The notes beneath the pieces are model-generated. The model did no database searches, was not told the DNA's origin, and saw only the letters and a list, made by a program, of their open reading frames with translations. Shown piece by piece: positions 1-6,955 of a stretch of DNA of 7,946 bases. The stretch is from Gemmatimonadota bacterium (GTDB lineage Bacteria; Gemmatimonadota; Gemmatimonadetes; Gemmatimonadales; GWC2-71-9). Each line of letters begins with the position of its first letter. The first letter of the stretch is position 1. Location of the stretch: positions 1 through 7,946 of the forward strand of contig QHVD01000229.1 of NCBI GenBank assembly GCA_003222235.1, given 5' to 3'. Both the position numbers and the translations under genes were made by a program.

Positions 1-2
1 TC

Positions 3-872
3 AGCGACAACGCCCGCGGGCTCGCGGCGCTCCTCGCGGTGGCGGAAGCGATCGTGACGACGCGCCTGCCCACCGCGCGGCCCATCCTGTTCGCCGCCAC
101 GGTGGGCGAGGAGGGCTCCGGAGATCTGCGGGGGGTGAAGCACCTCTTGAACGGGAAGCGGGAAGGGGGAAACGGGAAGCCCGCGGGATTCATCGCGCTG
201 GACGGCGCCGGCCTGGAGCGTGTCGTGCACCGCGCGCTCGGCTCGCGGCGCTACCGCGTCACCTTCCGCGGGCCGGGGGGCCACTCCTGGGCGGCGTTCG
301 GCGTCGCCAACCCGGCCAACGCCGTCGGCCGCGCGGCCGCGCTCCTCGCCGACCTCCCCGCGCCCGGCGCCCCCCCGGCTCCGCGGACCACCTGTGCCAT
401 CGTGCGGCTGGGCGGGGGCACGGCGCTCAACTCGATCCCGCAGGAGGCCTGGATCGACCTCGACCTGCGGAGCGAAGATCCCAAGGCGCTCGCGCAGCTC
501 GACGTCACCGTGCGCGCCGCGCTCGATCGCGCCCTCGACGACGAAAACCGCCGCCGCACCCCCGCCACCCCGCTCCTCGGGCTCGACGTCCGCCTCGTCG
601 GCGACCGCCCGTCGGGGATCACGCCGCGCACGCACCCACTCGTTCAGGTCGCCGTCGCCGCCAACCGCGCCCTGGGTCGCGACGCGGAGCTCGCGGCCGC
701 CTCCACCGACGCGAACGTCCCGATCGCCCTCGGCATCCCCGCGATCGCCCTGGGCGCCGGCGGCAGGGCAGGGGACGCGCATCTCACGACGGAGTGGTAC
801 GAGAACACCGACGGCGCGCTCGGCATCGTGCGCGCCTTGCTCGTGACGCTGGCGACGGCGGAGGTGCAGTGA
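3..872 (+). CDS. M20-family zinc metallopeptidase/amidohydrolase, 5'-truncated by window edge
   Basis: This is the C-terminal part of an M20-family (peptidase T/carboxypeptidase-like) hydrolase. Such enzymes cleave peptide or amide bonds with a two-metal centre. The frame is open from base 3 with no stop, and its first residues (SDNARGLAALLA) match the M20 core, where the Asp at 6-8 is the metal-bridging ligand. The true start and the first HxD metal motif therefore lie upstream; the GTG at 39 is internal. Counting from that GTG: E24-E25 (general base and metal ligand) lie in VGEEGSGDLRG, D55 is the next metal ligand, GPGGHSW (78-84) opens the dimerisation domain, and H248 in DAHLTTEWY is the last ligand, so the visible active site is intact. 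Residues 38-48 (NGKREGGNGKP) are a low-complexity insert encoded by a 7-bp tandem repeat. The gene converges on the SDR gene with a 16-bp gap and no visible terminator. The exact substrate cannot be told. Confidence 0.9.
   Translation, partial: SDNARGLAALLAVAEAIVTTRLPTARPILFAATVGEEGSGDLRGVKHLLNGKREGGNGKPAGFIALDGAGLERVVHRALGSRRYRVTFRGPGGHSWAAFGVANPANAVGRAAALLADLPAPGAPPAPRTTCAIVRLGGGTALNSIPQEAWIDLDLRSEDPKALAQLDVTVRAALDRALDDENRRRTPATPLLGLDVRLVGDRPSGITPRTHPLVQVAVAANRALGRDAELAAASTDANVPIALGIPAIALGAGGRAGDAHLTTEWYENTDGALGIVRALLVTLATAEVQ
152..179. repeat. 7-bp tandem repeat (4 units) inside the M20 gene
   Basis: Four back-to-back heptamers are visible: CGGGAAG (152-158), CGGGAAG (159-165), GGGGAAA (166-172) and CGGGAAG (173-179). 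Three units equal 21 bp, so the reading frame survives and the tract encodes a Gly/Lys/Asn-rich linker between the catalytic Glu pair and the next Asp ligand. A one-unit change in copy number would shift the frame. Confidence 0.85.
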
Positions 873-888
873 CTACCCTCGATCTCTC

Positions 889-1680
889 CTAAGGCCGCGC
901 CCGCTCCTGGAACAGCCGCGCGATCTTGGTCACCAGCCGGCGCGGCGCCAGGCGCTCTGACTGCACCAGCAGTTTGTTGCCGAGGCCCGGGACCACGAGT
1001 CGCTTCCCCCTCATCAGGCCCTCGTAACCGGCCCGGGCGGCCGTCGCCGCATCGACCAGCAACGGATTCCCGGCCGCCAGGCGCGCCCCATTTATCCCGG
1101 CGCGCGCCTGGAAACCCGTGAGCACCGGCCCCGGGCAGAGCGTCGTCACGGTCACCCCGGTGCCGGCCAACTCCTCTGCCAGCGCCTCGGAGAACGAGAG
1201 GACGTACGCCTTGGACGCGGAGTAGACCGCCATGAGCGGCCCCGGCTGGAAGCCCGCCGTCGAGGCGACGTTCAGGATGCGGCCCGCGCGGCGCGCCAGC
1301 ATCGTCGGGAGCAGGAGCTTCGTCAAATGCGTGAGCGCGACGACGTTCACCCGCAGCAGGTCGAGCTCGGTTTGCAGCTCCGTCTTCGCAAACGGTCCGT
1401 GGACCCCGTAACCCGCGTTGTTGACGAGCACGTCGATCCCTACGGCGGCCTGCTTCAGCGTCTCGGCGATCGCCCCCGGCGCGTCGGGCGACCCCAGGTC
1501 TGCCCCCACCGTCCGCGCGCGGATCCCGTGTCGCGCCGACAGCTCGGCGCCGAGCCGGTCCAGCTTCTCCACGCTGCGCGCCACCAGGATAAGGTCGTAG
1601 CCGTCGTGAGCGAAGAGCCTCGCCAGCTCGAGCCCGATCCCACTCGAGGCGCCGGTGACGAGCGCGGTCCCGGCCGTCAC
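889..1680 (-). CDS. Short-chain dehydrogenase/reductase (classical SDR, probably NADP(H)-dependent)
   Basis: This 263-aa protein has the usual length of a single-domain cytosolic SDR, which oxidises alcohols or reduces carbonyls with NAD(P)(H). The Rossmann fold shows TGASSGIG (9-16) for dinucleotide binding, D61 (adenine contact), NNAG (87-90) and N112. The catalytic Ser140, Tyr153 and Lys157 (YSASK) are all present, followed by CPGPV in the substrate/cofactor loop. Arg35, just after the second beta strand (LVARS), suggests NADP(H) rather than NAD(H). The overall pattern resembles the DltE/YqjQ-type SDR subgroup. The start is GTG at 1680; it overlaps the peroxiredoxin stop as GTGA (4 bp), which implies translational coupling. 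A GAGGGA ribosome site lies about 9 nt upstream. It is the last gene of the efflux operon. The substrate is unknown; detoxification of a reactive carbonyl is only an inference from context. Confidence 0.93.
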   Translation of the reverse strand: MTAGTALVTGASSGIGLELARLFAHDGYDLILVARSVEKLDRLGAELSARHGIRARTVGADLGSPDAPGAIAETLKQAAVGIDVLVNNAGYGVHGPFAKTELQTELDLLRVNVVALTHLTKLLLPTMLARRAGRILNVASTAGFQPGPLMAVYSASKAYVLSFSEALAEELAGTGVTVTTLCPGPVLTGFQARAGINGARLAAGNPLLVDAATAARAGYEGLMRGKRLVVPGLGNKLLVQSERLAPRRLVTKIARLFQERARP

Positions 1681-2192
1681 TCCGCACCGTCCCTCATGGC
1701 GGACACCCGCTCGAGGGCTTGCCGGCTGTGCCGCGTCGGGCGCAACTGCGAAGAGTACACCTGCCGGACCACGCCCGCCTTATCGATCACGTAGGTGACC
1801 CGACCCGGCAGCAAGCCCAGCGTCCGCTCGACGCCGTAGCGCTCGCGCACGGTGCCGCCCGGGTCAGAGAGCAGGACGAACGGGAGACCGTGACGCGCCG
1901 CGAAGCGCTGGTGCGACCGCACGGAATCCGAGCTCACCCCGATCACCTCGGCGTTCTGCGCGGTGAACGCCTCGTAGCTGTCGCGGAACGCGCGCGCCTC
2001 GAGCGTACACCCCGGCGTGGCGTCTTTCGGATAGAAGTACAACACCACCGTCTTCCCACCAAGCAGGTCGTATAGCCGGACCGGCTGGCCCCGCTGATCG
2101 GGGAGCGTGAAGTCTGGTGCGACGTCGCCGACTTTCACTTTCGCGTCTTGCGTCACCGTCACTCCCCTTTCACCTCGTGGAACGTGGGTCAT
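1677..2192 (-). CDS. bcp: Bcp/PrxQ-type peroxiredoxin lacking the usual resolving cysteine
   Basis: This is a thiol peroxidase of the AhpC/TSA superfamily, PrxQ (Bcp) branch, which reduces H2O2 and organic hydroperoxides in the cytoplasm. The active-site signature is P55-xxx-T59-xx-C62 (YPKDATPGCTLEA) with peroxidatic Cys62. It is followed by the family's FRD (69-71), VIGVSSDS and GRVTYVIDKAG, the last carrying the conserved active-site Arg. In many Bcp proteins a resolving Cys sits five residues after the peroxidatic one; here that position is Arg67, and Cys62 is the only cysteine in the protein. It should therefore act as a 1-Cys enzyme recycled by an outside thiol. The ATG at 2192 gives 171 aa. 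A GTG at 2156 (159 aa) is at least as likely, because AGGGGAG lies 5 nt before it and the family core begins soon after. It sits between the MFS pump (20-bp gap) and the SDR (4-bp overlap). Confidence 0.93.
   Translation of the reverse strand: MTHVPRGERGVTVTQDAKVKVGDVAPDFTLPDQRGQPVRLYDLLGGKTVVLYFYPKDATPGCTLEARAFRDSYEAFTAQNAEVIGVSSDSVRSHQRFAARHGLPFVLLSDPGGTVRERYGVERTLGLLPGRVTYVIDKAGVVRQVYSSQLRPTRHSRQALERVSAMRDGAE
2162..2168 (-). promoter_or_regulatory. Ribosome binding site supporting an internal GTG start of the peroxiredoxin
   Basis: On the minus strand AGGGGAG ends 5 nt before the GTG at 2156-2154. This is a stronger site than the AGGA about 3 nt before the ATG at 2192, so the protein may begin MTQDAKVKVGD. 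Confidence 0.5.
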
Positions 2193-2212
2193 GGCGTCCT
2201 GTAACGGTCAGT

Positions 2213-3766
2213 TCAATGCGCAGCCGCCGCACCGCCCGGCGCTCCCCGGCTCCTGTGCATCAGGAGCAGCAGCGGCAGCGACAGGACGAAGCAGGCGCCG
2301 AACAGCAGGAACAACTGCTCGAACGAGAGCATCAGGGCCTGGCGCGTGACCTGGCCGTCGAGCACCCTCAGCGCCTTCGCTTCCGCAAGCGCGGGAGCCG
2401 TGCCCTTCGCGATCAGCAACCCCACGATGCCGCTCAAGCGCTCGCGCGCCGCCTCGCTGAACTGAGTGACGTTCGCGATCAGGTCGGCGCGGTGGATCGC
2501 CTGGAATCGCTGTAGCAGCGTGGCCGAGATCGCGATCCCCACGCTGCCGCCGAGCTGTCGCATCAGGTTGAAGAGCCCGGTTCCGTTCGGGATCTTCGAC
2601 ATCGGCAGGTCCGCGAGCGCCAGGTTCGTGAGCGGCACGAAGATCAGTCCCAGCCCCACGCCGCGGAAGATCAGCGGCCAGAAGAAGTCCGACATGCCGC
2701 TGTCGGTCGTGAAGTGGGCGTGCTTCCACATCGACAGCGCGAAGATCGAGACGCCAGCGAGGATCGAGAGGCGCGCGTCGAACTTGCCCGTAAAGCGACC
2801 CATCGATGCCATCGTGAACGCGCTGGCGAGCGCGCCCGGAAGGATCACGAAGCCCGTCTGCTCGGCGGTGAAGCCCTGGAGGTTCTGCAGATACACGGGC
2901 AACACGAATACCGTGGCGTACAGGCACACGCCGAGCACCAGCCCGAACAGCACGCCAACGGCGAGCTGGCGGCTCTTGAGGATCCGCAGGTCCACCACCG
3001 GGTGGGCGGTGACGAGCTCGTGCCAGACGAACGCGATGAGCGAGACGGCGCTGATCACCGCGTACGTCGTCACTTCCCGCGACTCGAACCAGTCCAGCCG
3101 CTCCCCCCGCTCGAGCATCGTCTGTAGCGTCCCGACGCCCACGGCGAGCAGGACGAGCCCCGCGTAGTCCACCTGCTCCGCCCGCTCCTGGTGCAGGGAG
3201 TTGTGGATAAAGCTCAGTGAGAGCGCGAACGCCAGCATCCCGATCGGGATGTTGATGTAGAAGATCCACGGCCACCCGAACGCGTCGGTGATGTACCCGC
3301 CGAGGGTGGGCCCGAGCGTCGGGCCGACCATGACGCCCACGCCGAAGATCGCCATCGCGGTGCCGTACTCCTCGCGCGGGAACTCCTCGTACAGGATCGC
3401 CTGCGAGGTGGAGAGCAGCGCCCCGCCGCCCACCCCCTGCACGATGCGCCAGAACACGAGCGACCCGAGCGAGTGCGCGTTGCCGCAGAAGAATGACGCC
3501 AGGACGAATAGCGCGATCGACGCCGCGAAGTAGCGGCGCCGCCCGAAATATGCGGACAGCCACCCCGTGATCGGCAGGACGATCACGTTGGCGACGATGT
3601 AACCCGTCGACACCCAGGCGATTTGGTCGAGCGTGGCACCCAGGTTCCCCATCATGTGGGGAATCGCGACGTTGACGATGCTCGTGTCGAGGAGCTCGAG
3701 CACCGACGCCAGCGACACCGTCACTGCGATGACGTAGCGGTACCTGTAGCGGTCGGCGGCCGTCAC
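2213..3766 (-). CDS. emrB: EmrB/QacA-type MFS drug exporter (DHA2 family, 14 TM)
   Basis: This 517-aa inner-membrane drug:H+ antiporter is the energised part of a tripartite pump. Length and hydrophobicity fit the 14-helix DHA2 family. Visible family motifs are motif D1 LLDTSIVNVAIP (25-36, with the TM1 Asp27), motif A GWLSAYFGRRRY (68-79) in the loop after TM2, motif B R107-xx-Q110-G111 in TM4, the antiporter motif C with repeated GxxxGP turns (142-157), and WPWIFYINIPIG (165-176), a hallmark of EmrB-like proteins. The start is GTG at 3766, 4 bp after the adaptor's stop; the ribosome site is weak (GTGAGA), so translation probably depends on coupling. The C-terminus ends in a short Ala/Gly-rich cytoplasmic tail. 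The adjoining EmrA-type adaptor and TolC-like channel make the assignment firm. The drug specificity cannot be read from sequence. Confidence 0.95.
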   Translation of the reverse strand: MTAADRYRYRYVIAVTVSLASVLELLDTSIVNVAIPHMMGNLGATLDQIAWVSTGYIVANVIVLPITGWLSAYFGRRRYFAASIALFVLASFFCGNAHSLGSLVFWRIVQGVGGGALLSTSQAILYEEFPREEYGTAMAIFGVGVMVGPTLGPTLGGYITDAFGWPWIFYINIPIGMLAFALSLSFIHNSLHQERAEQVDYAGLVLLAVGVGTLQTMLERGERLDWFESREVTTYAVISAVSLIAFVWHELVTAHPVVDLRILKSRQLAVGVLFGLVLGVCLYATVFVLPVYLQNLQGFTAEQTGFVILPGALASAFTMASMGRFTGKFDARLSILAGVSIFALSMWKHAHFTTDSGMSDFFWPLIFRGVGLGLIFVPLTNLALADLPMSKIPNGTGLFNLMRQLGGSVGIAISATLLQRFQAIHRADLIANVTQFSEAARERLSGIVGLLIAKGTAPALAEAKALRVLDGQVTRQALMLSFEQLFLLFGACFVLSLPLLLLMHRSRGAPGGAAAAH

Positions 3767-3770
3767 GGTC

Positions 3771-4835
3771 TCACTTCGTCTTGATAGTGACGACCACGCT
3801 CATCCCGGGTCGGAGCGGGTGGGCCGGGTCCGGCCGGTCGGGGCGCACGCGCACCGGCACGCGCTGCACCACCTTGGTGAAGTTGCCCGTGGCGTTGTCG
3901 GGCGGAAGGAGCGAGAACCGCGCCCCCGTCGCCGGGGACAGGCTCTCCACGTGACCCGAAAACCGGATGCCAGGGTACGCGTCCACCGTGAACTCGGCGG
4001 GATCGCCGGGCTTCACGTCCTCGATCTCCGTCTCCTTTAGGTTCGCCGTCAGCCACACGTCCTCGAGGGGCACGACGCTCATCAGCGGCTGCCCCGCCTG
4101 CACGAGCTGACCGACCTCGACCGTTTTCTTGCTGACGACGCCGCTCGTGGGCGCCGTAATGCGGGTGTACGAGAGGTTCAGGGCCGCCTGGTCGCGCGCG
4201 GCGCGCGCCGCGGCCACGTGTGCGTCCGCGCCGGTGAGCGCCGCCTGCGCCGCGGCGAGCGCCGCGTCCGCCGCGCGCGCCGCCGCCTCGGCCGCGTCGA
4301 GCTGCTGCGGGGCCACGATGTCCTTCTCGGCGAGCGGCTTGATCCGCTCCAGATCGGCATGCGCCTTCGATGCGTTCGCCTGCGCCTGCTCCACTTGCGC
4401 CTCGGCCTGTCCCACCCGCGATCTGTTGCTCACTGTGGCGAGGGCCGCCGCGAGGTCCGCTTCCGCCTGCGCCAGCCGGACCTTGTAGTCGCGGTCGTCG
4501 AGCACGACAAGGGTGTCTCCCCCCTTGACCCGCTGGTTCTCGTCTACCCGTACTTCAGCGACGAAGCCCCCCACCTTCGGCAGGATCGGGATGATGTGCC
4601 CGTCCACCTGGGCGTTGTCCGTCGACACGTGGCTCAGGCCGTACACGTACCGGCGCACCCCGAATCCGAGCAACGCCAGCACCACGACCCCCATGATAGC
4701 GAAGGCGATGGGCTTGCCACCGCGGGGACGCACCGGCGGTGGCGTCTCGACCGGCACCGCCGGCGCGGGCCTCCCCGCGGGCTGTTGTTTCCGTTCAGGC
4801 TCGATGATCGTGGCCATATCGTCTCTCATTCCCAT
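3771..4835 (-). CDS. emrA: EmrA/HlyD-type periplasmic adaptor (membrane fusion protein)
   Basis: This 354-aa adaptor bridges the inner-membrane MFS pump and the outer-membrane channel. Domain order: a Pro-rich cytoplasmic N-terminus (1-40); one TM anchor (about 43-60); the first half of the lipoyl domain, STDNAQVDGHIIPILPKVGG through VKGGDTLVVLDDRDY (71-117); a long Ala/Gln/Glu-rich alpha-hairpin coiled coil (about 118-222) with its turn near RIKPLAEKDIVAPQQ (164-178); the second lipoyl half YTRITAPTSGVV (223-234); then a beta-barrel. The segment ATGARFSLLPPDNATGNFTKVVQRVPV is typical of EmrA rather than RND adaptors. There is no lipobox, as expected for a TM-anchored EmrA. Start choice is open: ATG at 4835 has a weak ribosome site, while ATGs at 4829 and 4817 are in frame, and MATIIEPE from 4817 also looks natural. 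It lies 15 bp after the channel gene and 4 bp before the pump gene. Confidence 0.95.
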   Translation of the reverse strand: MGMRDDMATIIEPERKQQPAGRPAPAVPVETPPPVRPRGGKPIAFAIMGVVVLALLGFGVRRYVYGLSHVSTDNAQVDGHIIPILPKVGGFVAEVRVDENQRVKGGDTLVVLDDRDYKVRLAQAEADLAAALATVSNRSRVGQAEAQVEQAQANASKAHADLERIKPLAEKDIVAPQQLDAAEAAARAADAALAAAQAALTGADAHVAAARAARDQAALNLSYTRITAPTSGVVSKKTVEVGQLVQAGQPLMSVVPLEDVWLTANLKETEIEDVKPGDPAEFTVDAYPGIRFSGHVESLSPATGARFSLLPPDNATGNFTKVVQRVPVRVRPDRPDPAHPLRPGMSVVVTIKTK

Positions 4836-4850
4836 GGCTTGCAGTTCTCG

Positions 4851-6185
4851 CTAATGGAGCGTCCGAGCGACGCCGGCCGCGCGCGCCAGCGTAACCCGGG
4901 CGCTGGCGGCGGCGAAGCGCGCGTCGATATCGCTATCGCGCGCGCGGATCAGGTTGGACTGCGCGTCGATGACCTCGATGTTCCCGGCTACACCCGCCTT
5001 GAAACGCTCGCGCGACTGCGCGAGTTCGTCCTCGGCGAGCCGCAGGCGCTCGGCCGCGATCGCTTGCTGGGCCTGCGCCGAGCGCAAGTCCAGATACCCC
5101 GCGTCCACGTCCGCGGCGATCTGGTCGCGTAGGTCGCGCTCGCGCACCGCCGACTCCCGCGCCACCGCGTCCTGTTCTGAAACCCGCGCCTCGCGGCCGA
5201 AGCCGTCGAGGATCGGCACGCTGACCATCAGGGCGACATCCCGCGTGGCGATCGCTCCCGGGACGGTGAGGCCGTTGACGCCGTAGTCTCCCGCCACCTC
5301 CAGCCGCGGGAGCCGTTCCGCCTTGATGGCCGAGCGAGCCTGCCGGGCGGCGGCGCCGCGCGCTCGCTCCGCGCGCAGATCGGGCCGGTTCGTCAGAGCG
5401 AGGGCCACGGCGGAGTCGCGCTCAGCCGGCACGTCCGCCGCGCCGAGCGTCGCCGCCAGGGTGTCGGTGAGCGCAAGCGACGTGGCGGGATCGAGCCCGA
5501 GCGAGCGAGCCAGATCGATGCGGGCGCGGTCCCGCTCGTTCCGCGCGACGACCAGCAGTCCCTCGGCCGCAACCAGCTGGGTGCGCGCCCGCGTCACGTC
5601 GATCGCCGCGCTCACGCCGGCGGCCTTCTGCGCCTCGGCGAGCGTGACCAGCTCGGCCGCGATGCTCGAATCGGCCTCGCGGGCAGCGACGACCGCCTGT
5701 GCCCGTGTCGCGCGCAAATAAGCCACCGCCGCCGTCTGAGCAGCGACCTCGACCGTCGCGCCGGCCTCCGCCCGGCTCCCGTCCGCCCGCGCCCCCGCCG
5801 CCCGTACCCGCTTCACGCTCGACCAGTCGAACAGCGTCTGCGCGGCGCTGAACCGCAGGTCGTAGTTGTTGAACGGCCCGATCAGCTCGGGGAAGGGCGG
5901 CTGTCCCGGGATCGTCGGGAACGTGATGCCGAGCGACTTCGAGTTGAACGAGCGATTGAGCCACTCGGCGCCAACCGAGAGGCCGGGCAGGAGGGTCGCC
6001 CGCGTCTGACGCACGCGGGCCTCCGCCTCGCTCGTCCGCAACGTGGCGAGCGCCACGACGGGCGCCTCGCCGGCGGCGCGGCGCACCGCTTCCGCGAACG
6101 ACAGCCGCAGGGGCGCAGGCGTCTGGGCTTCGGCCCTCCTCACGGACACGATCAACCCCGCCAGCATCAGGAGAAGTGGGCGCAT
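4851..6185 (-). CDS. TolC-like outer-membrane efflux protein (OMF)
   Basis: This protein should trimerise to form the outer-membrane exit duct of the EmrAB pump. With the ATG at 6185 it is 444 aa and starts with a Sec signal peptide: a short basic end (MRP), hydrophobic LLLMLAGLIVSV (4-15) and an AEA|Q cleavage site after residue 20. Two outer-membrane-efflux repeats follow (about 28-230 and 255-440). Each has Ala/Glu/Arg-rich helices flanking a beta-hairpin, as in WLNRSFNS...NYDLRFSAAQTLFDWS (75-122) and LPRLEVAGDYGVNG...VSVPILDGFG (292-330). Family signatures NRPDL (266-270) and RFKAGVAGNIEVIDAQ (394-409) are clear. There is no cysteine, so it is not lipidated like OprM. The frame stays open to 6266, but that upstream part overlaps the TetR gene and would bury the signal peptide. 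AGGA 8 nt before the 6185 ATG supports the shorter form. It lies 10 bp after tetR. Confidence 0.93.
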   Translation of the reverse strand: MRPLLLMLAGLIVSVRRAEAQTPAPLRLSFAEAVRRAAGEAPVVALATLRTSEAEARVRQTRATLLPGLSVGAEWLNRSFNSKSLGITFPTIPGQPPFPELIGPFNNYDLRFSAAQTLFDWSSVKRVRAAGARADGSRAEAGATVEVAAQTAAVAYLRATRAQAVVAAREADSSIAAELVTLAEAQKAAGVSAAIDVTRARTQLVAAEGLLVVARNERDRARIDLARSLGLDPATSLALTDTLAATLGAADVPAERDSAVALALTNRPDLRAERARGAAARQARSAIKAERLPRLEVAGDYGVNGLTVPGAIATRDVALMVSVPILDGFGREARVSEQDAVARESAVRERDLRDQIAADVDAGYLDLRSAQAQQAIAAERLRLAEDELAQSRERFKAGVAGNIEVIDAQSNLIRARDSDIDARFAAASARVTLARAAGVARTLH

Positions 6186-6193
6186 CACCAGTG

Positions 6194-6197
6194 TCCT
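6194..6197 (-). promoter_or_regulatory. Ribosome binding site fixing the TolC-like gene start
   Basis: AGGA on the minus strand overlaps the tetR stop codon (TAG, 6198-6196) and ends 8 nt before the ATG at 6185. It places the signal peptide at the very N-terminus and ties translation of the channel to termination of tetR. Confidence 0.65.
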
Positions 6198-6852
6198 ATT
6201 CGCGGTGCTTCGCGATGCCGCGAAGGAAAATGTCGAGGTGACTGTCGATGTACTTGGCGACGTCAAAGTCTTCGCGCGTGCAAAGCGCGAACGAGTGGCG
6301 CCAGCTGGCGGCGTGCACGAGCGGCGCCATGGCCAGCTTCACCGCAACCTTCACGTCCACGGGACGGAACTCTCCGTCCCTGATCCCCCGCTCGAGCACC
6401 CCCCCCATCAGCCGCTGGCCGCGGGTGACGACCTCGTCGTAGTAGAACCGTGCCAGCTCGGGAAAGTTCGCCGCTTCGGCCATCATCAGCTTGGGAATGC
6501 CGGACAGGCTCGTCTCCCCGATCAGATCCCACCACCCTAGGAGAAGCCGGCGGAGCAGGTCGGCGGCGCTACCGCGGTGCTCGGCCACGGTCTGCTCGCC
6601 CTGCGCGATCGCCGGCACGATGGTCTCGCGCACCACCGCCTTGAGCAGCGCTTCCTTGTTCTCGAAGTAGAGGTAGATCGTCCCTTTGGTGACGCCGGCA
6701 TGGCGCGCCACTTCCTCGAGCTTCGTCGCCTCGTAGCCCCGCTCGACGAAGACCTCGAGCGCCGCCGCGACGATCTCGGCCGGCCGCGCCGTCTTGCGGC
6801 GCTGCCACCGAGGCTTCGGTTTGCGCTTCGAAGGGACGACGGCGTGGGCCAC
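6196..6852 (-). CDS. TetR/AcrR-family transcriptional repressor, probable regulator of the efflux operon
   Basis: This 218-aa one-component repressor has an N-terminal DNA-binding domain and a C-terminal ligand-binding, dimerising domain. A Lys/Arg-rich extension (8-23) precedes the TetR_N core: helix 1 PAEIVAAALEVFVERGYEAT (24-43), then the helix-turn-helix LEEVARHAGVTKGTIYLYF (45-63) and the family's ENKEALLKAVV (64-74). The C-terminal part (GIPKLMMAEAANFPELARFYYDEV) resembles AefR-type TetR_C domains found with multidrug pumps. The start is GTG at 6852, supported by a near-perfect GGAGG 6 nt upstream. It is the first gene of the pump operon, 10 bp before the channel gene, and inverted repeats lie 18-59 bp upstream of its start, which suggests autorepression relieved by a pump substrate. 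The ligand is unknown. Confidence 0.95.
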   Translation of the reverse strand: MAHAVVPSKRKPKPRWQRRKTARPAEIVAAALEVFVERGYEATKLEEVARHAGVTKGTIYLYFENKEALLKAVVRETIVPAIAQGEQTVAEHRGSAADLLRRLLLGWWDLIGETSLSGIPKLMMAEAANFPELARFYYDEVVTRGQRLMGGVLERGIRDGEFRPVDVKVAVKLAMAPLVHAASWRHSFALCTREDFDVAKYIDSHLDIFLRGIAKHRE

Positions 6853-6858
6853 GGCAAG

Positions 6859-6863
6859 CCTCC
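6859..6863 (-). promoter_or_regulatory. Strong ribosome binding site of tetR (GGAGG)
   Basis: GGAGG on the minus strand, 6 nt before the GTG at 6852. It decides the non-ATG start and is the strongest Shine-Dalgarno match in the operon. Confidence 0.8.
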
Positions 6864-6869
6864 AGAGTG

Positions 6870-6911
6870 AGTTACTGGGCAGTAACTAACTGAACGGTAA
6901 GTAATTAACTT
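6870..6911. promoter_or_regulatory. Probable TetR operator cluster (overlapping inverted repeats)
   Basis: A perfect 7-bp inverted repeat, AGTTACT-GGGC-AGTAACT, spans 6870-6887. Directly beside it, 6887-6904 read on the minus strand is TTACTTACCGTTCAGTTA, which has TTACT/AGT-type half-sites in dyad arrangement and resembles the TNACTNAC...GTNAGTNA operators of several TetR regulators with one mismatch. The two dyad centres are 17 bp apart, less than two helical turns. A further AAGTAATTAACTT near-palindrome ends the cluster at 6911. Position (just upstream of the tetR ribosome site) and the adjacent regulator support an operator role. Binding is inferred, not shown. Confidence 0.6.
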
Positions 6912-6930
6912 GGGTTCCCGCGCCGGTCAA
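6904..6930 (-). promoter_or_regulatory. Candidate sigma70-like promoter for the tetR-efflux operon
   Basis: On the minus strand TTGACC (6930-6925) is a good -35 match. A poor -10 follows: GTTAAT at 6909-6904 with 15-nt spacing, or TTAATT at 6908-6903 with 16. Transcription would then start inside the operator cluster, which suits repression. The weak -10 keeps this tentative. Confidence 0.3.
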
Positions 6931-6955
6931 GCGGTCGGCGCGGTCATCCGAGCGG

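Noticed and set aside
39..41. GTG at 39 as the real start of the M20 gene
   Set aside because: The frame is open to base 3, and the upstream residues SDNARGLAALLA are the conserved metal-binding segment, so the gene begins outside the window.
644..1687. Minus-strand open frame of 347 codons running through the SDR gene into the M20 gene
   Set aside because: It is out of frame with the SDR and antisense to M20; the composition is Arg/Gly/Ala-rich and no motif is present.
2208..3563. Long minus-strand open frame (451 codons) overlapping the MFS gene in another frame
   Set aside because: Its translation is Arg/Gly/Ala/Pro-rich with no membrane segments or motifs; the overlapping EmrB frame has every family motif. 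It is a high-GC shadow frame.
4218..5132. Plus-strand open frame (304 codons) antisense to both the adaptor and channel genes
   Set aside because: It spans two clearly real genes, is Arg/His/Leu-biased with no recognisable domain, and has no ribosome site; a GC-driven artefact.
6186..6266. N-terminal extension of the TolC-like protein to the ATG at 6266
   Set aside because: It overlaps tetR by 71 bp, puts 27 Ser/Thr-rich residues before a clear signal peptide, and the 6185 ATG has an AGGA at good spacing.
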